Assembly: GCF_900105175.1 (NCBI RefSeq)
Contig: NZ_LT629771.1
Location: 4,411,501-4,475,500, forward strand
Direction: 5' to 3'
Source: Jiangella sp. DSM 45060
Lineage (GTDB): Bacteria; Actinomycetota; Actinomycetes; Jiangellales; Jiangellaceae
Length of the DNA: 64,000 bases
Shown: piece after piece, positions 19,042 to 28,353 of the stretch
Position numbering within the stretch: the stretch's first letter is position 1
How the letters are laid out: each line of letters opens with the position of its first letter
Notes under the pieces: model-generated
Database searches by the model: none
Seen by the model: the letters and a program-made list of their open reading frames with translations, nothing else
What the model was told of the DNA's origin: nothing
Position numbers and translations under genes: made by a program

Positions 19042-20937
19042 GTGCGCCTACCCAGACCGTCCCTACTCCGGACCGCGACCCTGGCCACCGCTCTTGCCGT
19101 CGCTCTGCCGGTCACCGCCCTCAGCGCGGCGACCGTCGCGGCGCCCGCGGCAGCGGAAACGGCCGAGACAGACGAGCCCGCAGTCATCCTCAGCGAGGAC
19201 TTCGAGGGCGGTGAGATCCCGGTCGGCTGGAACCCCGTCGACGGCCAGTGGTCGGTGTCGGACGGGCGGCTGGTCGGCGTCAGCACGTCGTCGAGCCAGT
19301 TGTCGCGCATCACGTTCGGCCCGCACCTGCGCAACTTCCGGGTCGAGGTGACGGCGCGGTTCGAGCAGGTCGCCAACGCCGCCCGGTGGACCGCCGTCGG
19401 CATGGACATCGCGCCCGACGGGTCGACGCCGTGGTGGATCGCGACCATGCGCAGCGGCACCACCGCCGCCAACGGGCTCGAGTTCGCCCAGCGCACCACG
19501 TCAGACGGCTGGAACGTGACGAACACCGCCGCCGCGCCGCACGCGGCCGGCACGGGCCGGGACGTCCGCATCGCCGTCGAGGTGCACGGCAGCCGGGCCA
19601 CCTGGATCTTCGACGGCCAGGAGGTCATGCGCACCAGCGCCCTGCAACGCAGCGAGGGCGGCGTGCTCGGCCTGATCGTGAACGGCAGCACCGTATCCTT
19701 CGACGACCTCGTCGTCACGGAGCTGGAGGAGGAGCCGGTGATCCGACCGGTCGGACCCGGGTCGACGCCGGCCGTGGTGGCGCACCGCGGCTACTCGTCC
19801 GTCGCGCCCGAGAACACCCTCGCCGCGGTGGAGTCCGCGCTGCGCAGCGGCGCCGACTACGTCGAGGTCGACGTCGCGAGCAGCGCCGACGGCGTGCCGA
19901 TCATCCTGCACGACAACACGCTCGACCGGACGACCGACGGCACCGGCGCGCTGCCGTCCGTGACGTCCGACTACATCGAGGGTCTCGACGCCGGGTCGTG
20001 GTTCTCGACGGCGTTCACCGGCCAGCCGGTGCCGACGCTGCACGACGTGCTCGCGCTGATGAAGGGCCGCGCGCCGGTGCTGCTGCTGGAGGTCAAGGGC
20101 CCGGAGACGTACGCCGAGCTGGAGGTCATCGTCGGCCAGCTGCGCGAGCAGGGGCTGATCGAGCAGACCCTGCTGCAGAGCTTCGACGTCCAGGTGCTGC
20201 GCGACGTGCGGGCGATCGAGCCGGAGCTGCGGCTCGGCCTGCTGCGCTCCAGCCTCGACGCCGACCCGGTCGCGACGGCGCGCGACCTCGGCGTCGTCAG
20301 TTACAACCCGTCGTGGACGGCGCTGCAGACCAGCACCGACGTCGTCGCCGACCTGCACGAGGCCGAGATCGCCGTCATGCCGTACACCATCGACGACCCC
20401 GCCCAGTGGGCCATCCTGCGCGACCTCGGCGTCGACGGCGTCATCACGAACAAGCCGGGCGAGCTCGTCGGCTGGAACGCGCGGCACGTGCAGACGGTGC
20501 CGGACGAGCCCACGGTGGCGTTCGCGGCCCCGGCCGACGGTGCGACGCTGACCCGCGGCGACGTGCTGGTGCCGGCGGTGACGTCGGAGCGGGCCGAGTC
20601 GATCGCACTCACGCTGGACGGCGCGGAGGTCGCCGAGGGCGCCGCCATCGCCGTCGACACGCTGGCCGCGGGCGAGCACACGCTCGAGGTGACGGCCACC
20701 GGCGTCAGCGGCACCGCCACCGCGACCACCACGGTGACGGTGCAGCCGTCGGCGGCCGGGCTCGTGCGCCTCGCCACCGGACCGGACGTCGGCCGGGCGC
20801 TGCGCGACCAGCTGCTGCGCGCCATCGACCGGTCCGACTGGATCCGGGTCGCGTCGATCGCCGAGGCCGGGGTCGGCGGAGAGCACCTGCCGGCCGAACT
20901 GGCCGCGCTGATCGCCGCCGACGCACGGGCGCTCTGA
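19042..20937 (+). CDS. Secreted glycerophosphodiester phosphodiesterase, multidomain
   Basis: 631 residues. A signal peptide (VRLPRPSLLRTATLATALAV start, cleavage near AAPAAA-ET at 38-39) is followed by a concanavalin-like domain (about 48-230). A GDPD catalytic domain (about 244-490) has HRG at 248-250, PENTL, EVDV at 275-278 and LHD at 289-291. A beta-sandwich domain (about 505-580) and a C-terminal helical module (about 585-631) complete it. It would hydrolyse deacylated phospholipids or teichoic-acid-type glycerophosphodiesters outside the cell, feeding phosphomonoesters to PhoX-type phosphatases. The GTG at 19042 is supported by TGGAGGA and by the signal peptide. A PHO-box-like promoter precedes it. 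Confidence 0.9.
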   Translation: MRLPRPSLLRTATLATALAVALPVTALSAATVAAPAAAETAETDEPAVILSEDFEGGEIPVGWNPVDGQWSVSDGRLVGVSTSSSQLSRITFGPHLRNFRVEVTARFEQVANAARWTAVGMDIAPDGSTPWWIATMRSGTTAANGLEFAQRTTSDGWNVTNTAAAPHAAGTGRDVRIAVEVHGSRATWIFDGQEVMRTSALQRSEGGVLGLIVNGSTVSFDDLVVTELEEEPVIRPVGPGSTPAVVAHRGYSSVAPENTLAAVESALRSGADYVEVDVASSADGVPIILHDNTLDRTTDGTGALPSVTSDYIEGLDAGSWFSTAFTGQPVPTLHDVLALMKGRAPVLLLEVKGPETYAELEVIVGQLREQGLIEQTLLQSFDVQVLRDVRAIEPELRLGLLRSSLDADPVATARDLGVVSYNPSWTALQTSTDVVADLHEAEIAVMPYTIDDPAQWAILRDLGVDGVITNKPGELVGWNARHVQTVPDEPTVAFAAPADGATLTRGDVLVPAVTSERAESIALTLDGAEVAEGAAIAVDTLAAGEHTLEVTATGVSGTATATTTVTVQPSAAGLVRLATGPDVGRALRDQLLRAIDRSDWIRVASIAEAGVGGEHLPAELAALIAADARAL

Positions 20938-20974
20938 CCCACCGGCAGATCCGCCCGACGCCAGCACCACGGCA

Positions 20975-21414
20975 TGGCTCGGCGTCGGCGGACTCTGTCG
21001 GTGCCCGCCCGTAGGGTGGGCACCCTCCCTAGAGGGGCGGGTCATACCTACCCCGTCGAGTCGGCCGTCCGGGTGGGCCCCTCCTGCGTGGTGCGGGTCA
21101 CGCCTACCCCGTCGAGTCGCCCCTCTCGGGTGGGCGCCTCCTGAGTGGGGCCGGGTCATGCCGACTCCGTCGGGCCGCCGTCAGTCGAGCAGGTGCTTCT
21201 GCGCCCGCTCCATGACGACGGCCCGCTCGGCGTCGGCGGAGTATGTCGGTGCCCGACCGTAGGGTGGGCACCCTCCCTAGAGGGGCGGGTCATACCTACC
21301 CCATCGAGTCGGCCCTCCGGGTGGGCACCCACCCCGGAGGGTCGCCCTCCAGGGCGGGCACCCTAGCTGGACATCGCACCTGGTGGGGCTGGCGCCTACC
21401 CCACCGGGTCGTCG
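20975..21414. repeat. 57-bp tandem repeats and duplicated segment between GDPD and M14 peptidase genes
   Basis: The 477-bp gap at 20938-21414 has no gene. Units opening with GGGTGGG recur at 21014, 21071 and 21128 (57-bp period) and again at 21262 and 21319 (57 bp). A larger segment starting GCTCGGCGTCGGCGGA is repeated with 248-bp spacing (20975 onward and 21223 onward). Both large copies carry the dispersed core (copies E and F, at about 20996 and 21246). A copy of the M14 peptidase gene tail lies between them. Confidence 0.85.
21181..21231 (-). pseudogene. Duplicated 3' tail of the M14 peptidase gene
   Basis: 51 bp that match the last 51 bp of the M14 gene (21415-21465) at 48 positions, including the stop codon. 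It would encode AERAVVMERAQKHLLD followed by a stop. Only the tail is present, 234 bp downstream of the true gene end, so it is a remnant of a local duplication rather than a gene. Confidence 0.8.
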
Positions 21415-24400
21415 TCAGTCGAGCAGGTGCTTCAGCGCCCGCTCCATGACGGCGGCTCGCTCGGCCGCGTCCTCGATGCCCTCCAGGCCGAACCCGGCGT
21501 AGAGCGTGCCGGGCGTCGCCGTCACGGCCGCCTCCGGGAAGCCGCCGGCCGTGGTGCGGACGAAGTCGTTGGCGTTGGGCGCGCTCCCCTCGGGCGGGCC
21601 GGGCACCTCCCAGCCGCCGAGATCGGTCTCGAACGACGTGTCGCCGTCGCCGGTGCTGACGGTGATGTCGTCGACGAAGACGCCCAGGCCCTGGACCGCC
21701 CAGTCGCTGGCGTAGCTGATGGACAGCTCGACGTCGCCGCCGGCGTAGGCGGACAGGTCGATCGACCACTGCTGCCAGCCGCCGGAGTTGCCCGACGCGG
21801 CGTTCCACTCGCCGGTCGTGCCGGTCGGCAGGCAGGTGTCGCCGTCGACGACGGTCTGGTAGTGCTCCAGCTGGGGGTGCAGGGCGTTCCATCCGGCCGT
21901 GCAGCTGCCTTCGGCGGCGATGTCCTGTGTGGTGTGCCCGTTCAGCTCGGGCAACGTCGTCCAGTCGTCGGTGCCGGCGGGTGCAGCCTCGACGAACAGG
22001 TGGTCCCAGTCGGCCTCGGTGTCGTACGACGTCCAGAAGGACAGCGTCGCGCCGCCCGCGGGAACCGACACCGTGTTGGTCAGCCGCTTGAACGAGACGT
22101 CGCCGATCTGCGAGTAGACGTAGAAGTCGCCGGTGTGCGGCTCGAACGGGCCGCCCTCGCGGTCCCAGCGCGCCGCGACCCAGCTGTCGAACTGCGGGTA
22201 CGTCTCCGGGTCGAGGATGCCGCTGGTGACGACCTGCGAGTTGCTGTGGTCCTGGTTCCCGGCCGGGTCGAATCCCCAGCCCAGACCCTCGAACGGGCCC
22301 TCGTCGCCGCCGATGACGTCGAGCAGGCCGTCCTCGGTGGTGCCGGCGTCGTCCACCAGGAGGTAGGCGCCGAGCCAGTACTGCAGCACGTCGTTGGTGA
22401 GGTCGCCGGAGCCGGCCAGCACCCGGCAGCGCGCCGCGACCACGGGCGAGGAGGAGCACTGCGCGTTCGCCGCCGTCGGGTCGTAGGCCTGCAGCCCGAG
22501 GTTCTGGGTGTACTGGCTGCCGGCGTACTTGCCGGTGTAGAGCACCTGGCCGCCCTCGTTGAGGAAGTCGCGGACCTCCAGCAGCTCGTCCATGGCCAGC
22601 CGCGACGCGTTGCCGCCGGCCCAGCCCGGCTCGCGGGTGACGATGTCGTCGCCGGTGTACCAGACGACGGCGTCGTAGTGCGACAGCACGCCCAGGGCGT
22701 CCGGCGCCGTCCGGCCGCGGGCGTCGACGTCGTACACGTCGTACCCGACGCCGTTCGCCGTCAGCGCCTCCTCGTAGGCGGCCAGATGGTTCGGCCCGCC
22801 GGCCTGCACCGGCGAGGCGCCGGTGTAGTCCTCCGCGGCCAGCACCAGCACCTCGTCGCCGGACTCCGAGACCGCCGTGTAGGTGAACGAGTCGCTGGTC
22901 TGCCCGCCGCCCTCGAACCACACCTCGACGGTGTCGCCGGGGTCGGTGCCGGTGACGACGCCGCTCATCACCCGGTAGTAGACGTCGGTGCCGCCGCCGT
23001 AGCGGTCGCCGCCGTCCCACTCCTCGGTGGGCGCGCTCTGGACCGGGCCGCCGTCGACGCGGTACTTCACCGTGACGTCGCCGAGGTCGCGCTTGGCCAG
23101 CACCCGCACCTCCTGCGGGTCGCCGTAGGAGTAGTCGAAGGTGAAGTCCGCCTGCGGCAGCCCGGCCTTGTAGGTGTCGTCGCTGCGCAGGTAGAACGGC
23201 TTCGTCGTGAGGCCCAGGTGCGACACCGGGTCGTCCGGGTCGGCCGCGGACCTCGCGACGTCCATGGCGAACGGCAGCACCTTCTCGAACTCGGCCTGCA
23301 CCAGCGCCTCGTCGTCGGGGAAGACGAACCCGCTGCCGGGGACGCCCTCGCCCAGTTCGGGCGTCCACGCGAGGGTGCCGCGCTCGGCGTGCGCGAAGTC
23401 GGTGGTCTCGCCGTTGGTCACGTACAGGACGTCCGACGACAGGCCCGGTTCCCAGCCGGGGATCGCCGGGGTGTCCAGGTTGCCCGACAGCGCGAAGTAG
23501 ATCGGGTCGTCCGCGCTCGGGGTGCCGGTCTGCCAGCCCTCGGGGTACAGCAGCCACTCGCCGGCCGAGTGCCAGTTCACGTGGAAGGCGAAGTCGACGC
23601 GGTCGTAGAGCGCGAGCATCGCCTGCGTCTCCGGCTCGGAGGCGGCCTCCGGCCCGCGGTAGGTGTCGCTGGAGATCAGCGACGACGAACCCTCCTCGTC
23701 GTAGCGGAAGTGCTCGGGGTAGTTGCGGTTCGGGTCGACGCCGTCGAGCGCCGTGGTGGTGCCGTCGCCGTCGTTGTCGCGCAGGTTCTTCCGCCACAGC
23801 CGCTCGGCGTCGAACGTGTACTGGTAGCCGTCCGGGTTGGCCACCAGCACGAACCAGTACTCGTTGCGCCGCAGCAGGCCGCGCACCTCGCGGTCGTTGG
23901 CCCGCCAGCCGTCTACCAGGCTGGTCAGCATCCGGCGGTTGACCTCGCCGGAGATCCACTCACGGGCGTGCTGCAGCGAGCTGTACAGCACCGCCGGACG
24001 GGTGCCGTCGGCGATGCCGCGGGCACCCTGGGTCAGCTTGAGCGCGATGATCTCGCGGCCCTCGTACGTCTTGCCGAGCACGACCAGCTTGGCGATCTGC
24101 GGGTTGTCCTTCGCCAGGTCGTACAACTGGTCGCGCAGCCCGCCGTCCTCGTCCCAGGACCGCCAGACGGTGTACCCGGCGGCCGCCTGCCGGGCCGCCG
24201 CCTCGGTGGCGCTCAGCCCGTCGGCGTTGCGCTTCACCACGACGTCGACGCCGCGGCCGCGCAGCGCCCGCACCTCGTCCTCGGTGAGCACCAGGTCCAT
24301 GTGGACGCCGGACGCGGTCGGCTCGGCGGCGGTGACGTCGAGGCCGTCGGCGCTGATCTCGGCCGCCTGCTGGGCGGTGACGTCGGCGGTGTAGGCCTCG

Positions 24401-24513
24401 AGTTCGCCGCCGTCGTCGGCGCCCGCACCGCTGGTGACCAGCAGCGAGACGCCGAGCCCGAGGGTGGCGGCAGCGGCGGTGAGACGGCGGGAGCTACGAC
24501 GAGATGCGGCCAT
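21415..24513 (-). CDS. Secreted M14 zinc carboxypeptidase with C-terminal beta domains
   Basis: 1032 residues. The signal peptide ends near residue 32. A propeptide-like region (about 35-115) precedes an M14 domain (about 120-420) with zinc ligands H182 and E185 in QHAREWISGE, H315 in HVNWHSAGEW, and the catalytic Glu E386 in TPELGEG. The remaining 600 residues hold adhesin-like and immune-inhibitor-A-like beta domains (for example SFWTSYDTEADWDHLFVE and ISYASDWAVQGLGVFVDDI). It should trim peptides outside the cell. GAAGGAG lies 8 nt before the ATG. The stop lies next to a duplicated gene tail and repeats. Confidence 0.9.
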   Translation of the reverse strand: MAASRRSSRRLTAAAATLGLGVSLLVTSGAGADDGGELEAYTADVTAQQAAEISADGLDVTAAEPTASGVHMDLVLTEDEVRALRGRGVDVVVKRNADGLSATEAAARQAAAGYTVWRSWDEDGGLRDQLYDLAKDNPQIAKLVVLGKTYEGREIIALKLTQGARGIADGTRPAVLYSSLQHAREWISGEVNRRMLTSLVDGWRANDREVRGLLRRNEYWFVLVANPDGYQYTFDAERLWRKNLRDNDGDGTTTALDGVDPNRNYPEHFRYDEEGSSSLISSDTYRGPEAASEPETQAMLALYDRVDFAFHVNWHSAGEWLLYPEGWQTGTPSADDPIYFALSGNLDTPAIPGWEPGLSSDVLYVTNGETTDFAHAERGTLAWTPELGEGVPGSGFVFPDDEALVQAEFEKVLPFAMDVARSAADPDDPVSHLGLTTKPFYLRSDDTYKAGLPQADFTFDYSYGDPQEVRVLAKRDLGDVTVKYRVDGGPVQSAPTEEWDGGDRYGGGTDVYYRVMSGVVTGTDPGDTVEVWFEGGGQTSDSFTYTAVSESGDEVLVLAAEDYTGASPVQAGGPNHLAAYEEALTANGVGYDVYDVDARGRTAPDALGVLSHYDAVVWYTGDDIVTREPGWAGGNASRLAMDELLEVRDFLNEGGQVLYTGKYAGSQYTQNLGLQAYDPTAANAQCSSSPVVAARCRVLAGSGDLTNDVLQYWLGAYLLVDDAGTTEDGLLDVIGGDEGPFEGLGWGFDPAGNQDHSNSQVVTSGILDPETYPQFDSWVAARWDREGGPFEPHTGDFYVYSQIGDVSFKRLTNTVSVPAGGATLSFWTSYDTEADWDHLFVEAAPAGTDDWTTLPELNGHTTQDIAAEGSCTAGWNALHPQLEHYQTVVDGDTCLPTGTTGEWNAASGNSGGWQQWSIDLSAYAGGDVELSISYASDWAVQGLGVFVDDITVSTGDGDTSFETDLGGWEVPGPPEGSAPNANDFVRTTAGGFPEAAVTATPGTLYAGFGLEGIEDAAERAAVMERALKHLLD

Positions 24514-24607
24514 GCTGGACTCCTTCGTCCGAGGACGACCCCCCTGGCGCGCCCCGCCCGGACCGTAGCGGCCGTGGCCGATCTTGTGAAGCCGCTGGTC
24601 CGGACCG

Positions 24608-24979
24608 CTAGGAGGACGGCGGGAGGCGGCGGCGCCCGGCGAAGCCGAGATCGGCGCGGTGGTACCAGGCCAGCTCGGCGTCGCCCTCCAGCCAGCACAG
24701 CAGCACCGGCTCGTCGTCGAGGACGGACGGGAAGTCCAGCAGCACCGGCGCGATGCCCTTGACCTCGACGCCGGACGCGACGACCGCGGAGAGCAGTTCG
24801 TCGAGGCGGGCCTGCGCGGCCTTCAGCTCCGGCAGCCCGCCCAGCGCGGACGGCGCACCGCTCTGGACGGCGGAGCCCAGCTCGGCGAGGTCGGCGCGGA
24901 CCTCGATCAGAGCGTCGAGGGTCGGACGCAACCGGTCCAGCACGGCGCGTGCCTCGGCGGCGGTGTAGACGTCGCTCAT
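24608..24979 (-). CDS. DUF2203 family protein
   Basis: 123 residues from ATG at 24979 (MSDVYTAAEARAVLDRLRP). The helical N-terminus with EARAVLDRLRPTLDALIEVRADL, the VVASGVEVKGIAPVLLDFPS middle and the LCWLEGDAELAWYHRADLGFAGRR end are the DUF2203 pattern. Function unknown. A 54-aa zinc-ribbon-like gene lies 19 nt upstream on the same strand and is probably cotranscribed. Confidence 0.85.
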   Translation of the reverse strand: MSDVYTAAEARAVLDRLRPTLDALIEVRADLAELGSAVQSGAPSALGGLPELKAAQARLDELLSAVVASGVEVKGIAPVLLDFPSVLDDEPVLLCWLEGDAELAWYHRADLGFAGRRRLPPSS

Positions 24980-24998
24980 GCTCCGATTGTCCCGGAGC

Positions 24999-25163
24999 TC
25001 AGCCCCGCGGCAGCAGGACCCGCAGCGAGTCGGCCGGGCCGAGGAAGCGGTGCCCGCCCGCACAGTGCACCGCGACGTGCTCGACCGGGCCGGAGGTGCC
25101 GGACAGCCGGCCGCGCGAGGTGACGGTCGCGGGCAGCGCGCATTCGGGGCAGTCGTAGAGCAT
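24999..25163 (-). CDS. Small zinc-ribbon-like protein (54 aa)
   Basis: 54 residues starting MLYDCPECALPATVTSRGRL and ending VLLPRG. The CPEC pair and a later HCAGGH segment could form a zinc knuckle. GAGGAG lies about 8 nt before the ATG, and third codon positions are GC-rich as in neighbouring genes. Small CPEC proteins of this type are common in actinobacteria but have no assigned function. It lies immediately upstream of the DUF2203 gene. Confidence 0.7.
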   Translation of the reverse strand: MLYDCPECALPATVTSRGRLSGTSGPVEHVAVHCAGGHRFLGPADSLRVLLPRG

Positions 25164-25214
25164 CGGTCGCACTCCTCACGTGGGACGTGGTCGCGCCGTC
25201 CTCGCCGCGAGTCG

Positions 25215-25233
25215 TTAGGTAAGCCAATCCTGC
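25215..25233. promoter_or_regulatory. Weak iron-box-like sequence
   Basis: TTAGGTAAGCCAATCCTGC matches the DtxR/IdeR consensus TTAGGTTAGGCTAACCTAA at 13 of 19 positions. It lies between the zinc-ribbon gene and the CoxS-like gene and could serve either. The match is below what is usually convincing. Confidence 0.25.
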
Positions 25234-25336
25234 CCATTACCGCAGCTTGATCGCCAGATGGTCGTGAGCGGCATCACCTGTGCCCTGGGTCACACGGGTT
25301 CGGGCGAAACCCTTGCGGTGTCAGCATTCGCGGACT

Positions 25337-25352
25337 TTGCTGGAACCAGCAA
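25337..25352. promoter_or_regulatory. Perfect palindrome upstream of the molybdenum hydroxylase operon
   Basis: TTGCTGGAACCAGCAA is a perfect 7-bp inverted repeat with a 2-bp centre, 68 bp before the CoxS-like start. It is a plausible operator for the operon; no regulator gene is adjacent. Confidence 0.45.
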
Positions 25353-25420
25353 GCGCGCATCGGATTGCGCTCGGTCGGGCCGGTGAGGCTGCGCCGGTCC
25401 CTGGCGTAGGCGGGAGTCCC

Positions 25421-25942
25421 ATGACCAGAATCACCATGACGGTCGACGGCGTCCGGTACGACGACGACGTCGAGCCACGCACGCTGCTCGTCCAGCACCT
25501 GCGCGACCGGCTCGGCAAGGTCGGCACCGTGGTCGGTTGCGACACCAGCAACTGCGGCGCCTGCACCGTCCTGCTGTCCGGCACCAGCGTCAAGAGTTGC
25601 TCCGTCCTCGCCGTCCAGGCCGACGGCGCCGACGTCACCACCATCGAGGGCCTGGCCGGCGCCGACGGCGAGCTGCATCCCGTCCAGGCGGCCTTCCACG
25701 AGCAGCACGGCCTGCAGTGCGGGTTCTGCACACCGGGCATGATCATGGCCTCGGTCGACCTGCTCACCGAGAACCCCGACCCCACCGACGACGAGATCCG
25801 CGAGGGCCTCGAGGGCAACCTGTGCCGCTGCACCGGCTACCAGAACATCGTCCGGGCGGTCCACGCGGCGGCCGAGTCCATGCGCACCAGCGTGCCGTCG
25901 ACGCCGGAGAGCGCCGAGGCGGCCGAGGGGGTGACGACGTGA
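25421..25942 (+). CDS. (2Fe-2S) small subunit of molybdenum hydroxylase (CoxS-like)
   Basis: 173 residues. A plant-type 2Fe-2S cluster is bound by C40, C45, C48 and C60, and the second cluster by C100, C103, C135 and C137 (QCGFCTPG and NLCRCTGY). It carries electrons from the molybdenum site to the FAD subunit. GGGAG precedes the ATG at 25421. The last codons overlap the large-subunit start (GTGA). A short Ser/Glu/Ala tail follows the fold. Confidence 0.93.
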   Translation: MTRITMTVDGVRYDDDVEPRTLLVQHLRDRLGKVGTVVGCDTSNCGACTVLLSGTSVKSCSVLAVQADGADVTTIEGLAGADGELHPVQAAFHEQHGLQCGFCTPGMIMASVDLLTENPDPTDDEIREGLEGNLCRCTGYQNIVRAVHAAAESMRTSVPSTPESAEAAEGVTT

Positions 25943-28353
25943 CCGTCACCGAGCAGCGCCCGTCCGGCGAGGTCGGACGCGACCGCCGCCGCAAGGAGGA
26001 CGCCCGGCTGATCACCGGGCGCACGACCTGGACCGACAACCTGTCGCTGCCGGGCATGCTGCACCTCGCCATCCTGCGCAGCCCCATGGCGCACGCACGC
26101 ATCACCGGCATCGACGTCACGGCGGCGCGGGGCGCGTCCGGCGTGGTCGACGTCTTCACCGGTCGGGACGTCGCCGACCTGCAGGGCAGCATGCCGTGCG
26201 TCTGGCCGGTCACCGAGGACACCGTCCTGCCGGCCTATCCCCCGCTGGCGCTGGACGAGGTCCGGCACGCGGGCGAACCGGTCGCCGTCGTCGCCGCGCG
26301 CAGCCGCGAGAGCGCCCTCGACGCGCTGGAGCTGATCGAGGTCGACTACGAGCCGCTGCCGGTCGTGCTCGACATGGAGGAGGCGCTGGCCGACGGCGCG
26401 CCTCTGGTGCACGAGGCCAGCGGCACCAACAAGTGCTACACGTGGATCCTCGACTCCGCCCAGGCCGGCACCGGCGGCGACGTCGCCCAGGCCGAGGCCG
26501 AGGCGGAGGTCGTCGTGCGCCGCCGGTTCATCCAGCAGCGGCTGATCCCGGCGTTCATGGAGCCGCGCAGCACCGTCGTCGACCCCACCGGTGACCAGAT
26601 CACCATGTGGTCGGCCACCCAGGTGCCGCACATCCTGCGCATCCTGCTGTCGCTCGGCACCGGCATGCCGGAGCACAAGATCCGGGTCATCGCGCCCGAC
26701 GTCGGCGGCGGCTTCGGCGGCAAGCTGGAGGTCACGCCCGAGGAGTTCATCGCGTTCGCGGCGGCCCGGCGCCTGAACAAGCCGGTGAAGTTCACCGAGT
26801 CGCGGTCCGAGGCCATGCTCTCGGCTCACCACGGCCGCGACCAGATCCAGGACATCACCGTCACCGCCCGCCGCGACGGCACCGTCACCAGCATGTCCGC
26901 GAAGCTGCTCGCCAACATGGGCGGCTACCTCGGCATCATCACGCCGGGCATCCCGATCCTGGGCGCGTTCATGTTCGGCGGCATCTACAAGTTCCCGGCC
27001 TACCGGTTCGAGTGCACCGGCGTCTTCACCAACACGACGAAGACCGACGCCTACCGCGGCGCCGGGCGGCCCGAGGCCACGTTCGCGCTGGAACGCATCA
27101 TGGACGAGCTCGCCGCCGAGCTGGGCATGGACCCACTCGAGCTGCGCCGGCGCAACTGGATCGACAGCTCCGAGTTCCCGTTCACGACGTCGGCCGGACT
27201 GACGTACGACTCCGGCGACTACGCGGCGGCCACCGCGCGGGCGACGGAGCTGTTCGAGTACGACGCGCTGCGGCAGGAGCAGGAGCGGCGGCGGGCGTCC
27301 GGCGATCCGGTGCAGCTGGGCATCGGCGTGTCCACGTACACGGAGATGTGCGGCCTGGCGCCGTCGCGGGTGCTGGGCCAGCTGCGGTACGCGGCGGGTG
27401 GGTGGGAGTCGGCGTCCGTCCGGGTGCTGCCCACCGGCAAGGTCGAGGTCGTCACCGGCACGTCGCCGCACGGCCAGGGCCACGAGACCGCGTGGAGCCA
27501 GATCGTCGCCGACCAGCTCGGCGTCGGGTTCGACGACGTCGAGGTGCTGCACGGCGACACCCGCACGTCGCACAAGGGCCTGGACACCTACGGCTCGCGC
27601 TCGCTGGCCGTCGGCGGCATCGCGCTGGTCAACGCGTGTCAGCGGGTGGTCGAGAAGGCGCTGCCGGTCGCGGCGCACCTGCTCGAGGCCGACCCCGCCG
27701 ACCTCGAGTTCAGCGAGGGCGAGTTCCGGGTGAAGGGCGCGCCGGGCGCGGCGACGAAGACCGTGGCCGACTGCGCGTTCGCGGTGTTCCAGTCGCACGA
27801 CCTCCCCGACGGCGTCGAGTCCACCCTCGACGCCGATGCCACGTTCGACCCGGAGAACTTCTCCTACCCGCACGGCACGCACCTGTGCGCCGTCGAGGTC
27901 GACACCGAGACCGGCATGGTGACGATCCGCTCGTACGTCGCGGTCGACGACATCGGCCGGGTGATCAACCCGCTGATCGTCGAGGGACAGGTGCACGGCG
28001 GCGTCGCGCAGGGCATCGCGCAGGCGCTGTTCGAGGAGGCCCGCTACGACGAGGACGGCAACCTCACCACCGGGACGTTCGTCGAGTACACCATCCCGAG
28101 CGCGGCCGACCTCCCGGACATCGTCACCGACCGCACCGAGACGCCGGCGCCGGGGCACCCGCTCGGCGCCAAGGGCGTCGGCGAGGCCGGCACCATCGCG
28201 TCGACGCCGGCGGTCGTCAACGCCGTGGTCGACGCGCTGCGGCCGATGGGCGTCAACGACGTGCGCATGCCGTGCACGCCGGAACGGGTGTGGTCGACGA
28301 TCGCGGCGGCCCGCGCCGCGTCGTCCGCCACGGACGGAGGTGAGACGCGATGA
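25939..28353 (+). CDS. Molybdopterin-binding large subunit, xanthine dehydrogenase/CoxL family (form II)
   Basis: 804 residues from a GTG overlapping the CoxS-like stop. The active-site loop is AYRGAGRPE (371-379), the form II signature; form I CO dehydrogenases carry AYXCSFR there. [11 protein letters not shown] and the late GVGEAGT with the catalytic Glu (about E749) are present. The family oxidises aldehydes, purines, N-heterocycles or possibly CO by hydroxylation at a Mo centre. Form II does not prove CO use. No CoxD/E/F/G-type accessory genes are adjacent. Confidence 0.93.
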   Translation: MTVTEQRPSGEVGRDRRRKEDARLITGRTTWTDNLSLPGMLHLAILRSPMAHARITGIDVTAARGASGVVDVFTGRDVADLQGSMPCVWPVTEDTVLPAYPPLALDEVRHAGEPVAVVAARSRESALDALELIEVDYEPLPVVLDMEEALADGAPLVHEASGTNKCYTWILDSAQAGTGGDVAQAEAEAEVVVRRRFIQQRLIPAFMEPRSTVVDPTGDQITMWSATQVPHILRILLSLGTGMPEHKIRVIAPDVGGGFGGKLEVTPEEFIAFAAARRLNKPVKFTESRSEAMLSAHHGRDQIQDITVTARRDGTVTSMSAKLLANMGGYLGIITPGIPILGAFMFGGIYKFPAYRFECTGVFTNTTKTDAYRGAGRPEATFALERIMDELAAELGMDPLELRRRNWIDSSEFPFTTSAGLTYDSGDYAAATARATELFEYDALRQEQERRRASGDPVQLGIGVSTYTEMCGLAPSRVLGQLRYAAGGWESASVRVLPTGKVEVVTGTSPHGQGHETAWSQIVADQLGVGFDDVEVLHGDTRTSHKGLDTYGSRSLAVGGIALVNACQRVVEKALPVAAHLLEADPADLEFSEGEFRVKGAPGAATKTVADCAFAVFQSHDLPDGVESTLDADATFDPENFSYPHGTHLCAVEVDTETGMVTIRSYVAVDDIGRVINPLIVEGQVHGGVAQGIAQALFEEARYDEDGNLTTGTFVEYTIPSAADLPDIVTDRTETPAPGHPLGAKGVGEAGTIASTPAVVNAVVDALRPMGVNDVRMPCTPERVWSTIAAARAASSATDGGETR

